A stretch of 64,000 bases of DNA from Aquipluma nitroreducens (GCF_009689585.1 NZ_AP018694.1:4455501-4519500); one strand, 5' to 3'. Shown: positions 49,290 to 58,120, counted from the first letter of the stretch. Made by a program: numbers and translations. Notes: generated by a model from the sequence alone, not told the origin.

Positions 49290-50552
49290 TTAACCGCAAC
49301 TCATTTCACCAGCGTTCTTTTTTGCTGAAAGCAGGTCATAAGCCCCTTTGACCACGATTCTTGTATTTTCCTTATCGAAGTTTACAGGAAGCATGATTTC
49401 GGTGTACCCATCGTTGGTGTCGCCTTTGGTAATTTCAATAAAGCGATATTCTGTAAATGGTTTTCCTGCTTCCTCCTTCTCTTTTTCGAATACAAAAATG
49501 TAATACTTGTTGTCGAATGAAACCACCGCATCGGAAGGCACAGCGGTGACCTGTTTGTCGGTTTTCTCGATGTGTGCCAACACATACATGCCCGGCATTA
49601 CATTTGGGCAAGGTTGCTGAATGGTTGCATATACCTTGTAGGTTTTGTCGGCGTTAATTGACTTGCCTACCTGATAAATTACTGCCTTGTGTTCGTGGTT
49701 TTCGTTATTGATTGAAAAATGAACCTCCTGACCAACTGTTATGCTGTTTGCATCTTTTTCGAAAAGTGAAAGTTCGAGCAACATTTTGTCTGTGTTCACA
49801 ATTTCGAATAGGACATCGGCTGGAGAAACATATCTGCCAATACTTATATTGGCTGTTTTTACAGATCCACTGATTGGCGAAATAATGGAAATTGAGGCCG
49901 AAATTTTGTCTTCGGTAAATGTTGCCGGACTAATTCCAATCACCATGAGTTTCTGTTCAATCCCTTTTAATTGCGCTTTAAGGTTCTTGTATTCCGAAGT
50001 ATTTTGTTGCATACTTTTTTGTGAATACACATCTTCTTTGTAGAGTTCCTGATGGCGGTTGTATTCCGCTTCGGCAAATTCAAATTTATTTTTGATTTCG
50101 AAATAGTTTTGCTGAAGATCGACAAATTCGGTATTCTCGACAATGGCGAGTGTTTGACCCTTGCGAACAACGCTGCCGGGCAGTAGATTTGATGATTTTA
50201 CAAACCCTCCCAATGGTACACTAACCGATGCGGTATTTTGGGGTACGGTAGAAACCAAACCGTTTGCTTTGATTGCCCCGCTCACCTGACGCAACCCAAC
50301 TGTACCCATTTGAATTCCGGCATAGGCAATTTGTTCGGCATTAAGTTCCACAATGTCTTCGGGCAGTTCTTCATGTTCGCCTTCCTCTTCGCCTTCAACA
50401 TGAGCATGTTCTTTTTCACCCTCTTTTTCACCTGCTTCTGCATGGGTTTCGGCAGCATGTCCGTGTTCGTCGGTTTTTTTCCCTTTGCAGCCCGTAGATG
50501 CAGCCACACTAATCATTAATAAAAGAAAGATGCTATATTTTAATGTTTTCAT
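49290..50552 (-). CDS. RND efflux periplasmic adaptor, CusB/CzcB-like lipoprotein
   Basis: 420 residues. Lipobox ending at C22 (SVAASTGC), then a His/Glu-rich stretch (HGHAAETHAEAGEKEGEKEH) that may bind metal, and the standard adaptor layout: barrel-sandwich (PLGGFVKSSNLLPGSVVRKG), helical hairpin (SQKSMQQNTSEYKNLKAQL), and C-terminal beta domains (VMPGMYVLAHIEKT). It bridges the inner-membrane pump to the outer-membrane channel. It begins 11 bases after the fused pump gene. Confidence 0.95.
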   Translation of the reverse strand: MKTLKYSIFLLLMISVAASTGCKGKKTDEHGHAAETHAEAGEKEGEKEHAHVEGEEEGEHEELPEDIVELNAEQIAYAGIQMGTVGLRQVSGAIKANGLVSTVPQNTASVSVPLGGFVKSSNLLPGSVVRKGQTLAIVENTEFVDLQQNYFEIKNKFEFAEAEYNRHQELYKEDVYSQKSMQQNTSEYKNLKAQLKGIEQKLMVIGISPATFTEDKISASISIISPISGSVKTANISIGRYVSPADVLFEIVNTDKMLLELSLFEKDANSITVGQEVHFSINNENHEHKAVIYQVGKSINADKTYKVYATIQQPCPNVMPGMYVLAHIEKTDKQVTAVPSDAVVSFDNKYYIFVFEKEKEEAGKPFTEYRFIEITKGDTNDGYTEIMLPVNFDKENTRIVVKGAYDLLSAKKNAGEMSCG

Positions 50553-50563
50553 TTTCGTATGAA

Positions 50564-53500
50564 TTAAAATGTTTTACCTGTGATAAAATCAATTGATATG
50601 ATAGTTTGGTTGTAGCCGTTCAGCGCATCAATATAGTTTTGCTTAATGGTCAACGCCCTGTTCAGTGTCAGGATATAATCGAGATAATCCAAAGCCCCGG
50701 CTTTGTAGCTATGGGTAGCCTGATCAATGATAAGATCGGCCTCGGGGATGGCCTGTTTCTCGTAATAGGCAATACTGTTGTTGAACTTGCTATATTCTTC
50801 GAGTAGCGAATGGTAGGTTCCGTTGAGCGATTTCCTGTAATATTCAGCATTTGTGCCAGCAACCTGTTCTTTTATTTTTGCCGCTTTTATTTTTGCCGAA
50901 TAGGGAGCAAACCACAAAGGAACAGTAATGCCAGCCTGAACCCCGTTAAACCTGTCGCCTGTGCCAAAAGTGCGTGGTAAGCCGTCAACTTCCTGAGTTC
51001 CCTGTATGGTTTGGCTGAAATATCCAACTGATAAATCGGGCATCAGGCGACTACGTTCAAGGTTCTTTTCAATTCGCGATACTTCGGATTGTTGCTTCAT
51101 AAACCCTAACGATGGATTGGCATCAGTGACCATATTTTCAGCAGAAGATATTGACCCCGAACGACGAAGAACCGTATCCGCAAGGCTTAATTCCGCATCG
51201 GTATTTAAGAGTGTTTGCAGTTTATTCCTGAAAATACTCAAATCGGCAGTTGTTTGCTGCAACAGGTTTTTTATTTCCATGCTCTGCGAACGGGCGGTAA
51301 TCATTTCGAGCCGGTTGGTTTCCCCTGTTTTTGCCCTTAACTCAGCAGCCCTTAGAAAACCAGAAAAAAGACTGTCCTGGTACATTAACAGTTTTTGCTT
51401 TGAATAGAGATAAGCCAATTGCCAGTACACTTGTTTTACCTGCGTGGCAATTTCGAGTTGCGAAGCTTTGAGTTGCCATTCGCTGCTTTTCACATTGGCA
51501 TCGGCAAGTTTGCTTTGGTTGATATAAACCGTAGGAAAAGCAAGTGATTGCGAAATGGTGACACTGTTATCTTTTGAATAGGAATTAAACTGTCCGTACT
51601 CGCCTTCTATGTTTGTTTTGGGAATGTCCCACGATGCCCCTTTCAATGCTTTTTGTGCATCAATCGAATAGGCGGACGAGCGCACCATAAGGTTGCTGTC
51701 TAATGCCATTTGAAGAGCTTGTTGCAAAGTGACAGTTTTTGCAGATTGCGCATTTACAGTGCTGAATGTAGTAATACCAAACAATAACAACAGTATTGCA
51801 ATTCCTGCGTTTAGATTTTTCTTTTCCGAAGAATTTCTGGAATTACGTTTGGAAAACAGGATATACAACACGGGTAATACAACCAGCGTTAACAAGGTTG
51901 ATGTAATGAGGCCTCCAATCACTACAGTTGCCAACGGTTTTTGAACTTCGGCACCTGCCGATGTTGACAAAGCCATAGGTAGAAAACCGAGCGAAGCTAC
52001 TGCCGCTGTCATTACTACCGGACGTAATCGGGTGTGTAACCCTTTTAGTACCCGTTCTGTAATATCGGTAATACCTTCCTTTTCGAGGCGGTTAAACTCA
52101 GCAATAAGCACAATGCCGTTAAGTACCGCCACACCAAACAGGGCGATGAAACCGACACCTGCCGAAATGGAGAAATTCATGTCGCGCATCCATAATGCAA
52201 CCACCCCGCCAATGGCAGCCATAGGAACAGCAGTAAAAATGAGTAAGGTTTGTTTTAACGAATGGAACGTGAAAAACAATAGCACAAAAATAAGCAGTAA
52301 AGCTACCGGAACAGCAATGGACAGACGGTCACGGGCAGCAATAAGGTTTTCGAACTGACCGCCGAAAGTGGTATAATATCCCACTGGTAAATCGAGGTTT
52401 GTATTGATGTTTGATTGCGCTTCACGCACAACACTTTCAACATCACGGCCACGCACGTTGAAACCAATGGTTAACCTGCGTTTTGTGTTTTCCCTTGAAA
52501 CTTGTGCTGGTCCGGTTTTTATTTCGATGCTGGCAACCTGTTCAAGAGGGATCAAACGACCATCGGGCAAGGCAACCGAAAGGTTCCTTACATCAGAAAT
52601 GTCCTGACGGTATTCTTTATCGAGTCGAACAACGAGGTCGAAACGTTTTTCTTCATCGAATACAACACCTGCTGAACTACCTGCAAAAGCAGCTTTTAGT
52701 ACACTGTTAACCTCGGACACAGATAAACCATATTGCGCCAAACGCTGTCGGTTATATTCCACCTGAATCTGAGCAAGCCCGGTTACCTTCTCTACGCTAA
52801 TATCTTCAATTCCAACGGTATTTTGAATCAATTTTTCGATTTCAGTAGCTTTTAAGGCAAGGGTGTCGAGGTTGTCTCCGAATAATTTTATGGCCACGTC
52901 TTGCCTTGACCCGGTCATTAATTCATTAAAACGAAGTTGAATAGGTTGTGAGAATTCGAATTTTACACCAGCAAGAACACCCAGTTTCTCTTCCATCTTC
53001 TCTACCAGCTCTTCGCGGGTTTCGGCTGAAGTCCACTCATCTTTATCTTTAAGTGTAATAATATAATCGCCCGTTTCCATTGGAGTAGGGTCGGTAGGTA
53101 TTTCGCCCGGACCAATTTTACATACCAGATGCTTTACCTCGGGAAAATTGTCTCGCAATATTTTATTCGCTTTTTGTACAACTTCAACAGTGTTTGCGGG
53201 TGAACCTCCCTGAAGGGTAATAACCAACCCGGCAAGGTCGCCCTCTTCGAGTTGTGGGATAAATTCGCCCCCCAAACGATTAAATAAAAAGATACTGCCC
53301 ACTAACATCGTTACGGAAATAAGTACCACCGATATTTTATGGCGCAATGCAAGTTTTATCATTGGGTTGAATGCCTTTTGAAGTACATCCATAATCCGGT
53401 CAGAAATATTTCGCTTGTGTTCTGTTTTTTTACTGAGGAACAAAGCTGAAATCATTGGAACCCATGTAAGGGATAGAATGAAAGCCCCTAAAATGGCAAA

Positions 53501-54952
53501 CCCTACTACCTGCCCCATTGGTCGGAACATTTTACCTTCGATACCCACCAAAGCCAATATCGGAAGGTAAACAATGAGGATAATGATTTCGCCAAATGCT
53601 GCGGCTGTCCTTATTTTGCTCGATGCCTGAAATACTTCATCGTCCATCTGTTTTTGAGTAAACCGGGTAATTCCCTGATGGTGGTGTTTGCTCAACGATA
53701 TTCGATGAACTATGCTTTCAACAATAATTACAGCACCATCTACAATTAATCCAAAGTCGATAGCACCAAGGCTCATCAGGTTTCCTGACACACCAAAAAG
53801 TCGCATCATCGATATTGCAAAAAGCATTGCCAAAGGGATAACGGAAGCCACAATAAGCCCTGCCCTAAGATTACCCAACAAAAGAACCAGAATAAAAATA
53901 ACTATCAATGCTCCTTCAACAAGGTTGCGTGAAACTGTACCAATAGCACGGTCAACCAAATGGGTACGGTCGAGGTAAGGGGTAATTTCGATGCCTTCGG
54001 GCAATGATTTTTGAATGGATTCAATTTTTGTTTTTACATCCTTGATTACTTCGTTGGCATTTGCCCCTTTGAGCATCATTACCACACCACCCACTGCTTC
54101 TTTATTGTCAGACACCAATGCCCCGTAACGGGTTGCACTCCCGAATTGAACTGTTGCCACATCGCGAACCAGCACAGGAATGCCATTTATACTTTTTACA
54201 ACAATGTTCTCAATATCTTCAAGTGTCTTAACCAGTCCAATGCCACGGATAAAATAAGCTTCGGGCTTTTTGTCGATATAAGCACTACCTGTGTTCTCGT
54301 TGTTGTTTTCGAGCGCTCCGAAAATATCGGTGAGCGAAAGCCCCATTGCACGGAGCCTTTCAGGGTTTACTGCTATCTCGTATTGTTTTACGAAACCTCC
54401 ATAGCTGTTTACATCGGCTACACCGGGAGTTCCAAGCATTTGGCGGCGTACAATCCAGTCCTGATGTGTTCGCAAATCCATTGGTGTGTATTTATCCTCG
54501 AACCCTTTTTGTACTTCAAGAGTATATTGAAATATTTCACCTAAACCAGTCGAAATCGGAGCCATTTCAATTTTAGCCAAACCAGCAGGAATAGCCTCTT
54601 CTGCCTCACGCAGCCGTTCGCCAATTTGCTGCCGTGCCCAGTAAATATCTACATTGTCTTTAAAAACTACGGTAACCACAGACAAACCCAAACGTGATAT
54701 TGAGCGAAGCTCCAACACATCGGGAATGTTTGCAACAGCCACTTCTACAGGGGCAGTAATGAAGCTTTCCACTTCCTGTACTGCCAGTGACGGCGCACGC
54801 GAAATAACCTGCACCTGATTATTGGTAATATCGGGAACTGCATCAATGGGCAGATGAACAAGCGAATATGTTCCCCATGCAACCAGTGCAAGGGCAAATA
54901 ACCCGATAATTATCTTGTTCTTTATCGAAAATCGAATGATTAGTTCTATCAT
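50564..54952 (-). CDS. CusA/CzcA-type RND heavy-metal pump fused to a TolC-like outer-membrane channel
   Basis: 1462 residues. Residues 1 to about 1035 are a complete HME-RND pump (start LIIRFSIKNKIIIGLFALAL, central LSLGAIDFGLIVDGAVIIV-type helix IV with the acidic proton-relay residues). After a short linker, residues about 1043-1066 look like a signal peptide (hydrophobic run ending in VNAQ), and the rest is a TolC-family channel with two periplasmic hairpins (LQQALQMALDSNLMVRSSAY, EVSRIEKNLERSRLMPDLSV). The fusion is known in Bacteroidota. Mono-valent (Cu/Ag) or divalent (Co/Zn/Cd) specificity is not decided here. A small membrane gene precedes it by seven bases. Confidence 0.95.
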   Translation of the reverse strand: MIELIIRFSIKNKIIIGLFALALVAWGTYSLVHLPIDAVPDITNNQVQVISRAPSLAVQEVESFITAPVEVAVANIPDVLELRSISRLGLSVVTVVFKDNVDIYWARQQIGERLREAEEAIPAGLAKIEMAPISTGLGEIFQYTLEVQKGFEDKYTPMDLRTHQDWIVRRQMLGTPGVADVNSYGGFVKQYEIAVNPERLRAMGLSLTDIFGALENNNENTGSAYIDKKPEAYFIRGIGLVKTLEDIENIVVKSINGIPVLVRDVATVQFGSATRYGALVSDNKEAVGGVVMMLKGANANEVIKDVKTKIESIQKSLPEGIEITPYLDRTHLVDRAIGTVSRNLVEGALIVIFILVLLLGNLRAGLIVASVIPLAMLFAISMMRLFGVSGNLMSLGAIDFGLIVDGAVIIVESIVHRISLSKHHHQGITRFTQKQMDDEVFQASSKIRTAAAFGEIIILIVYLPILALVGIEGKMFRPMGQVVGFAILGAFILSLTWVPMISALFLSKKTEHKRNISDRIMDVLQKAFNPMIKLALRHKISVVLISVTMLVGSIFLFNRLGGEFIPQLEEGDLAGLVITLQGGSPANTVEVVQKANKILRDNFPEVKHLVCKIGPGEIPTDPTPMETGDYIITLKDKDEWTSAETREELVEKMEEKLGVLAGVKFEFSQPIQLRFNELMTGSRQDVAIKLFGDNLDTLALKATEIEKLIQNTVGIEDISVEKVTGLAQIQVEYNRQRLAQYGLSVSEVNSVLKAAFAGSSAGVVFDEEKRFDLVVRLDKEYRQDISDVRNLSVALPDGRLIPLEQVASIEIKTGPAQVSRENTKRRLTIGFNVRGRDVESVVREAQSNINTNLDLPVGYYTTFGGQFENLIAARDRLSIAVPVALLLIFVLLFFTFHSLKQTLLIFTAVPMAAIGGVVALWMRDMNFSISAGVGFIALFGVAVLNGIVLIAEFNRLEKEGITDITERVLKGLHTRLRPVVMTAAVASLGFLPMALSTSAGAEVQKPLATVVIGGLITSTLLTLVVLPVLYILFSKRNSRNSSEKKNLNAGIAILLLLFGITTFSTVNAQSAKTVTLQQALQMALDSNLMVRSSAYSIDAQKALKGASWDIPKTNIEGEYGQFNSYSKDNSVTISQSLAFPTVYINQSKLADANVKSSEWQLKASQLEIATQVKQVYWQLAYLYSKQKLLMYQDSLFSGFLRAAELRAKTGETNRLEMITARSQSMEIKNLLQQTTADLSIFRNKLQTLLNTDAELSLADTVLRRSGSISSAENMVTDANPSLGFMKQQSEVSRIEKNLERSRLMPDLSVGYFSQTIQGTQEVDGLPRTFGTGDRFNGVQAGITVPLWFAPYSAKIKAAKIKEQVAGTNAEYYRKSLNGTYHSLLEEYSKFNNSIAYYEKQAIPEADLIIDQATHSYKAGALDYLDYILTLNRALTIKQNYIDALNGYNQTIISIDFITGKTF

Positions 54953-54959
54953 AATTTAA

Positions 54960-55106
54960 TTATTTTACATGTACGGTGAAAAAGTGATAAATCCGCCCAA
55001 ATATCCCTGCAATTAAAATCAAACAGGCCAGAGTAATAAAAACCCATTTAACTACCTGTATAAGACGGATTTTCTTTCTTTTTTTCTTTTTAATCTTCTG
55101 CTTCAA
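54960..55106 (-). CDS. Small membrane protein upstream of the RND pump (short, TTG start)
   Basis: A 48-residue frame on the minus strand beginning TTG at 55106, with AAAGGAAG about seven bases upstream. It encodes a Lys/Arg-rich N-terminus (KQKIKKKKRKKIRLI) and one membrane helix (VVKWVFITLACLILIAGIFG) with a short tail, ending seven bases before the pump start codon. The topology would be positive-inside. No homologue recalled. The close spacing supports co-expression; the unusual start and small size leave doubt. Confidence 0.5.
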   Translation of the reverse strand: MKQKIKKKKRKKIRLIQVVKWVFITLACLILIAGIFGRIYHFFTVHVK

Positions 55107-55257
55107 TTTGGTACTTCCTTTATTCTATAAACGCAAAAAGATATTTGCTTCCTAAATGAAAACATTGTAAGAAAGTTTACCTAAAATAATACCAAACTCT
55201 GATCTATGATCATTAAAGGTAGAGTATGAAAGGTATCAAGTTAAGTAATAAAGGAAA

Positions 55258-55563
55258 TTAAGATTTCGGGGGAATTAGAAAATCAAACAGGTCAATGCTT
55301 TGAAAAGTTGAGGAATATTCATTATAGCTAATTTCCATAATGTCAGCAGTAAATGTGACAGCGATATTGGAAACATAAAAACTCGTCTGGCAACATTGGC
55401 AAGTACAGAAAGGAGAACAATGGTCGGTATCGCTTTGATGGTTGTCAGAAGTTGTGTTGGAAAGTTCAGTTTTTTGCACGGAATTGTCCTTTGAAACATC
55501 AACGCAAGGAATTGCAGTGAGGGCCAAAACAACAAAAGATAATATGTATGCAAAAAGTTTCAT
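55258..55563 (-). CDS. DUF6660-type small Cys-rich protein
   Basis: 101 residues: signal sequence (LAYILSFVVLALTAIPC-like), a Ser/Asp/His-rich stretch, and HCSPFCTCQCCQTSF, the signature of DUF6660, which occurs with metal efflux genes in Bacteroidota. A periplasmic metal sensor or chaperone is inferred. It lies 37 bases downstream of a TGCAAC-N3-GTTGCA palindrome, itself just downstream of fur 2. Confidence 0.8.
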   Translation of the reverse strand: MKLFAYILSFVVLALTAIPCVDVSKDNSVQKTELSNTTSDNHQSDTDHCSPFCTCQCCQTSFYVSNIAVTFTADIMEISYNEYSSTFQSIDLFDFLIPPKS

Positions 55564-55599
55564 CTGCGATATTTAACGCCAAAGATAGAAAAAAGTTGA

Positions 55600-55614
55600 T
55601 GCAACTTAGTTGCA
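55600..55614. promoter_or_regulatory. Palindromic operator TGCAAC-TTA-GTTGCA
   Basis: Second exact copy of the 6+6 inverted repeat found at 45330-45344. It lies between the fur 2 stop (55618) and the DUF6660 start (55563), ahead of the RND operon. Confidence 0.7.
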
Positions 55615-55617
55615 AAG

Positions 55618-56028
55618 TTATTTTCGACAATTCGCGCAAATACCTTTCACTACCATATTAATATTTTCGAGAGAAAAATCAACAGGTAGATTTATTGAAG
55701 GTACGGGAATGTCCGTTAAGCAAAATGTTTGTTTACATTTTGTACAAAGAAAATGAACATGAAGGTCTTCCGGGTGGCACTGACAGGTTTCACGGCACAA
55801 AGCATACTTCACAGAAACACTGCCATCGTCGATACTGTGAATGAGTTTTTTTTCTTCGAAAGTTTTGATTGTCCGATAAAGTGTAACCTTGTCGGCTTTC
55901 TCAAAAGCCTGTTCAAGGTCGGCTAAACTAATGGCCGTTGTCTGTTCGCTTAAAACCTTCAAAACCAACTCTCGCATTGCTGTTGGTTTGATGTTTCTGT
56001 TCTCTAATTTGGTTTCGTTCTCTTTCAT
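55618..56028 (-). CDS. Fur-family transcriptional regulator 2
   Basis: 136 residues, closely related to fur 1: same opening (ENRNIKPTAMRELVLKVLSE), recognition helix region (KVTLYRTIKTFEEKKLIHSI), CHPEDLHVHFLCTKCKQTFC and C-terminal CANCRK. Both keep the two structural CxxC pairs. Its neighbour is the DUF6660/RND operon while fur 1 is next to DUF302 genes. Half-site-like GATGCAAA occurs near its start. Metal specificity unknown. Confidence 0.93.
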   Translation of the reverse strand: MKENETKLENRNIKPTAMRELVLKVLSEQTTAISLADLEQAFEKADKVTLYRTIKTFEEKKLIHSIDDGSVSVKYALCRETCQCHPEDLHVHFLCTKCKQTFCLTDIPVPSINLPVDFSLENINMVVKGICANCRK

Positions 56029-56140
56029 AATTCAAGGATGCAAATGTAAACCAATAATCTGTTGTAAAAGTTCATTATCCTTTTTTTAGAATCTGTCAAG
56101 TTCGTACTGTCCTACGCACGAAGCGGGCGCGAGGGCAAAA

Positions 56141-56205
56141 AAAACAGCTCTTTTGCAAACTTGGGTTGTGGGTGTGGTTGCGCAAGTTTGCAAATGTGCT
56201 GTTTT
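56141..56205. repeat. Long interrupted inverted repeat
   Basis: AAAACAGC (56141-56148) with GCTGTTTT (56198-56205) and, inside, TTGCAAACTTG (56153-56163) with CAAGTTTGCAA (56183-56193), all perfect; internal loop about 19 bases. No T-run follows, so it is not a simple terminator. Confidence 0.8.
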
Positions 56206-56400
56206 GTGCGGGGGATTCCTAATTGCCCCTTAGGGCAAAGCGCGAGGGGGAAAATAAATTCTCTCACGGCCTTAGCGTATGTCATAAAAGCGTTTAACCT
56301 TGGTGCTAACATTTTGTGGCTTGGCGAAGGTGGCGATTACGAAGCACAAAACTGTCTGCCAGCACTGAACTTGATACGAAGCTCAAATGTTCAATTAAGA

Positions 56401-56435
56401 ACATAACCGCGGCTTTTGCCAAACCGCTGTTATGT
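56401..56435. repeat. Palindrome resembling an attC-like cassette end
   Basis: ACATAAC-C-GCGG (56401-56412), 11-base centre, CCGC-T-GTTATGT (56424-56435). The paired AAC/GTT ends and an asymmetric centre recall integron attC sites, but the consensus is not fully met. It lies 14 bases from the ynfA stop on the downstream side of the minus-strand cassette. Confidence 0.45.
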
Positions 56436-56448
56436 GCTGCCCTTCTTC

Positions 56449-56778
56449 TCATTGTCTTGGTGCGTAATAAATTATGCAAACACCTAACAACGCAATTCCA
56501 GCTCCAATGATGTCATATTTGTCTGGCGTGTAATTGTCAAACTTATAAGCCCAAAGCAATGACATTACGATAAAAATCCCTCCGTAAGTTGCATATACTC
56601 TTGCAAAGTTTGCTGTCTGCCAAGTCGCAACAACACCGTAGAATGCAAGAATTAAAGCACCTAAAAGTCCATACCAAAGTGGTTTGCCTTCTTTGAGCCA
56701 AAGCCACATTAAGTAACCGCCACCTATTTCACAAAGTCCAGCGAGTATAAAAATTGGAATTGATTTTACTATTTCCAT
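56449..56778 (-). CDS. ynfA: YnfA/UPF0060 family small membrane protein
   Basis: 109 residues with four membrane helices. The family signature is complete: FILAGLCEIGGGYLMWLWLK and FARVYATYGGIFIVMSLLWA, ending in a helix and short tail. YnfA is an SMR-like membrane protein often found with mer, ars or quaternary-compound genes; transport role is suggested but not established. It starts 18 bases after the GDCC gene, as last gene of the cassette. Confidence 0.93.
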   Translation of the reverse strand: MEIVKSIPIFILAGLCEIGGGYLMWLWLKEGKPLWYGLLGALILAFYGVVATWQTANFARVYATYGGIFIVMSLLWAYKFDNYTPDKYDIIGAGIALLGVCIIYYAPRQ

Positions 56779-56796
56779 ACTATTTTTTTTGTCTTG

Positions 56797-57003
56797 CTAG
56801 CAACAATTTTTTTTCTCTTGAATTGAAGGACATTTTACTGAACCGTAACTGCAATAAACACAGCAGTCGCCTTGAATTGGTTTTAAAACGGTCTTGCAGT
56901 TTTCACATTCGTAAAAATATTGGCAAGCGTCTGTCGGCATTATTTCTTCTTTCTTGTGTCCGCAGTTTGGGCAAGTGATTACTGAATTTGGTATGATTTC
57001 CAT
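56797..57003 (-). CDS. GDCCVxCSYGS-type small cysteine protein (second copy)
   Basis: 68 residues, clearly related to the protein at 43938-44150: CPNCGHKKEEIMPTDACQYF, CENC and GDCCVYCSYGSVKCPSIQ, ending in NCC. It starts one base after the MerTP stop, so it belongs to the mer transcript. Metal binding by its Cys pairs is expected. Confidence 0.9.
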   Translation of the reverse strand: MEIIPNSVITCPNCGHKKEEIMPTDACQYFYECENCKTVLKPIQGDCCVYCSYGSVKCPSIQEKKNCC

Positions 57004-57004
57004 T

Positions 57005-57604
57005 TTAATTTTCTTTTTTATCGGTTACTGAATAACCTGTTGAATTAATTGCTTTTTCAATTTCGGTAATGTTTGTTTTGGAATTATCAAACTCTACGAT
57101 TGCGTTTCCGTTGTCATAAGAAGCATTTGAATTTATTATTCCTGCCAATTTGTTCACTTCGTGATTAACGTGTTCCGAACAACTGTTACAAGTCATTCCG
57201 CTAATTGAAAACTCAACTTTCTGAATATTTGATTTGTCAACCAAAATGATTTTCTTTTCGGTCTTTGTATAGAAAACATTTGAATAGAATGGAAAGGCAA
57301 GCATAATAATTGCAAATACTGTAACAATTCCTAAAAATGTTTTTTTTTGAATGAATTTTGGTTTTTCTTCTGTTTTACAGTTGCAGTCGATTTGTTCTTG
57401 GGGTTTCAATTTTTGATACCAAGCAAAACCAAGAACTAAAATTGTCAAACCAATAAAATACGGTCTGAAAGGTTCAAGCCAAGAGAAAGTAGACACAAGT
57501 CCACTTGTTCCTGCAATGAGAGCCAAAACTGGCGTTATGCAACAAAGTGAAGCAGCAATTGCTGTCAAAAGTCCCGTACCGATTAATTTATTGTCTGTTT
57601 TCAT
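57005..57604 (-). CDS. merTP: Mercuric transport protein MerTP (MerT-MerP fusion)
   Basis: 199 residues. The MerT part has a Cys pair in helix 1 (ASLCCITPVLALIAGTSG) and three membrane helices up to about 120; the MerP part (from about 130) is an HMA-like domain with GMTCNSCSEHVN. It would carry Hg(II) from the periplasm to the cytoplasm for reduction, yet no mercuric reductase (merA) is in the window. A Cys pair CNCK in the loop at about 72-75 is also notable. It overlaps the arsR gene by four bases. Confidence 0.92.
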   Translation of the reverse strand: MKTDNKLIGTGLLTAIAASLCCITPVLALIAGTSGLVSTFSWLEPFRPYFIGLTILVLGFAWYQKLKPQEQIDCNCKTEEKPKFIQKKTFLGIVTVFAIIMLAFPFYSNVFYTKTEKKIILVDKSNIQKVEFSISGMTCNSCSEHVNHEVNKLAGIINSNASYDNGNAIVEFDNSKTNITEIEKAINSTGYSVTDKKEN

Positions 57605-57981
57605 ATTGTTTTCAAGATTTTATCTTCAATATAAATTTTGAATAAAGGTTTGAGCATCTTTTCGTAATCTCCTGTTAATGAGTAAAAAATTGTTTGTGCT
57701 TCACGCTCTGTTTTAATAAGTTTTCGGTCTTTGAGTTTTCGCAAGTGTTGAGAAATAGCCGAAATTGTCATGCAGAGAATGTCGCTTATGTCACAAACAC
57801 AAAGTCGTTTTTCTTCATAAAGTAGGAAGAGAATTTTCAATCTAACGTTATTACCTGCCAATTCAAGTCCGCTTGATAAATATTCAAACGAACCGTTGAG
57901 TTCTGATACTCTTTCTTTGCAACGGTTTATTTGTTTAATGTCCGCTTGTTGTCTTATGCAAGAATTGTTGTTCATAAGCAC
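57601..57981 (-). CDS. ArsR/SmtB-family metal-responsive repressor
   Basis: 126 residues (starting MLMNNN or at the second Met). Winged-helix region at about 40-105; the metal site motif in helix alpha3 reads LCVCDISDIL and recognition helix MTISAISQHLRKLKDRKLIK. This CVC arrangement is the As/Hg/Cd-type sensor. The gene is first in the cassette and is coupled to merTP by overlap, so it is likely the autorepressor of the whole unit. An N-terminal pair of Cys (SC, NRC) may also take part. Confidence 0.92.
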   Translation of the reverse strand: MLMNNNSCIRQQADIKQINRCKERVSELNGSFEYLSSGLELAGNNVRLKILFLLYEEKRLCVCDISDILCMTISAISQHLRKLKDRKLIKTEREAQTIFYSLTGDYEKMLKPLFKIYIEDKILKTI

Positions 57982-58024
57982 AAAGGTAGTTAATTTGTTT
58001 ATTTTAGCAACTGCTTAAATACAG

Positions 58025-58053
58025 CAACCTAAAATTCTGCGACTTTAAGGTTG
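58025..58053. repeat. Palindrome at the upstream end of the mer-like cassette
   Basis: CAACCTAAA (58025-58033) and TTTAAGGTTG (58044-58053) pair with one bulge around a 10-base loop. It lies about 44 bases upstream of arsR and may be its operator or a cassette end. Confidence 0.45.
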
Positions 58054-58120
58054 TTGGGTTGTATTGCCTTGCCACTAACAATTATACACCACTTCCGATG
58101 GAATTAGCTACTACCTCACT

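Larger units (their letters stand above)
56029..56448. other. Palindrome-rich non-coding region before the mer-like cassette
   Basis: About 420 bases without a supportable gene. It contains a long interrupted palindrome at 56141-56205, a GC-rich repeat (GCGCGAGGG twice) and a third palindrome at 56401-56435. Short frames in it look like shadows of the repeats. Confidence 0.6.

Noticed and set aside
56112..56406. Small frames on both strands in the palindrome-rich region
   Set aside because: Overlapping opposite-strand frames made of the inverted repeats; no RBS.
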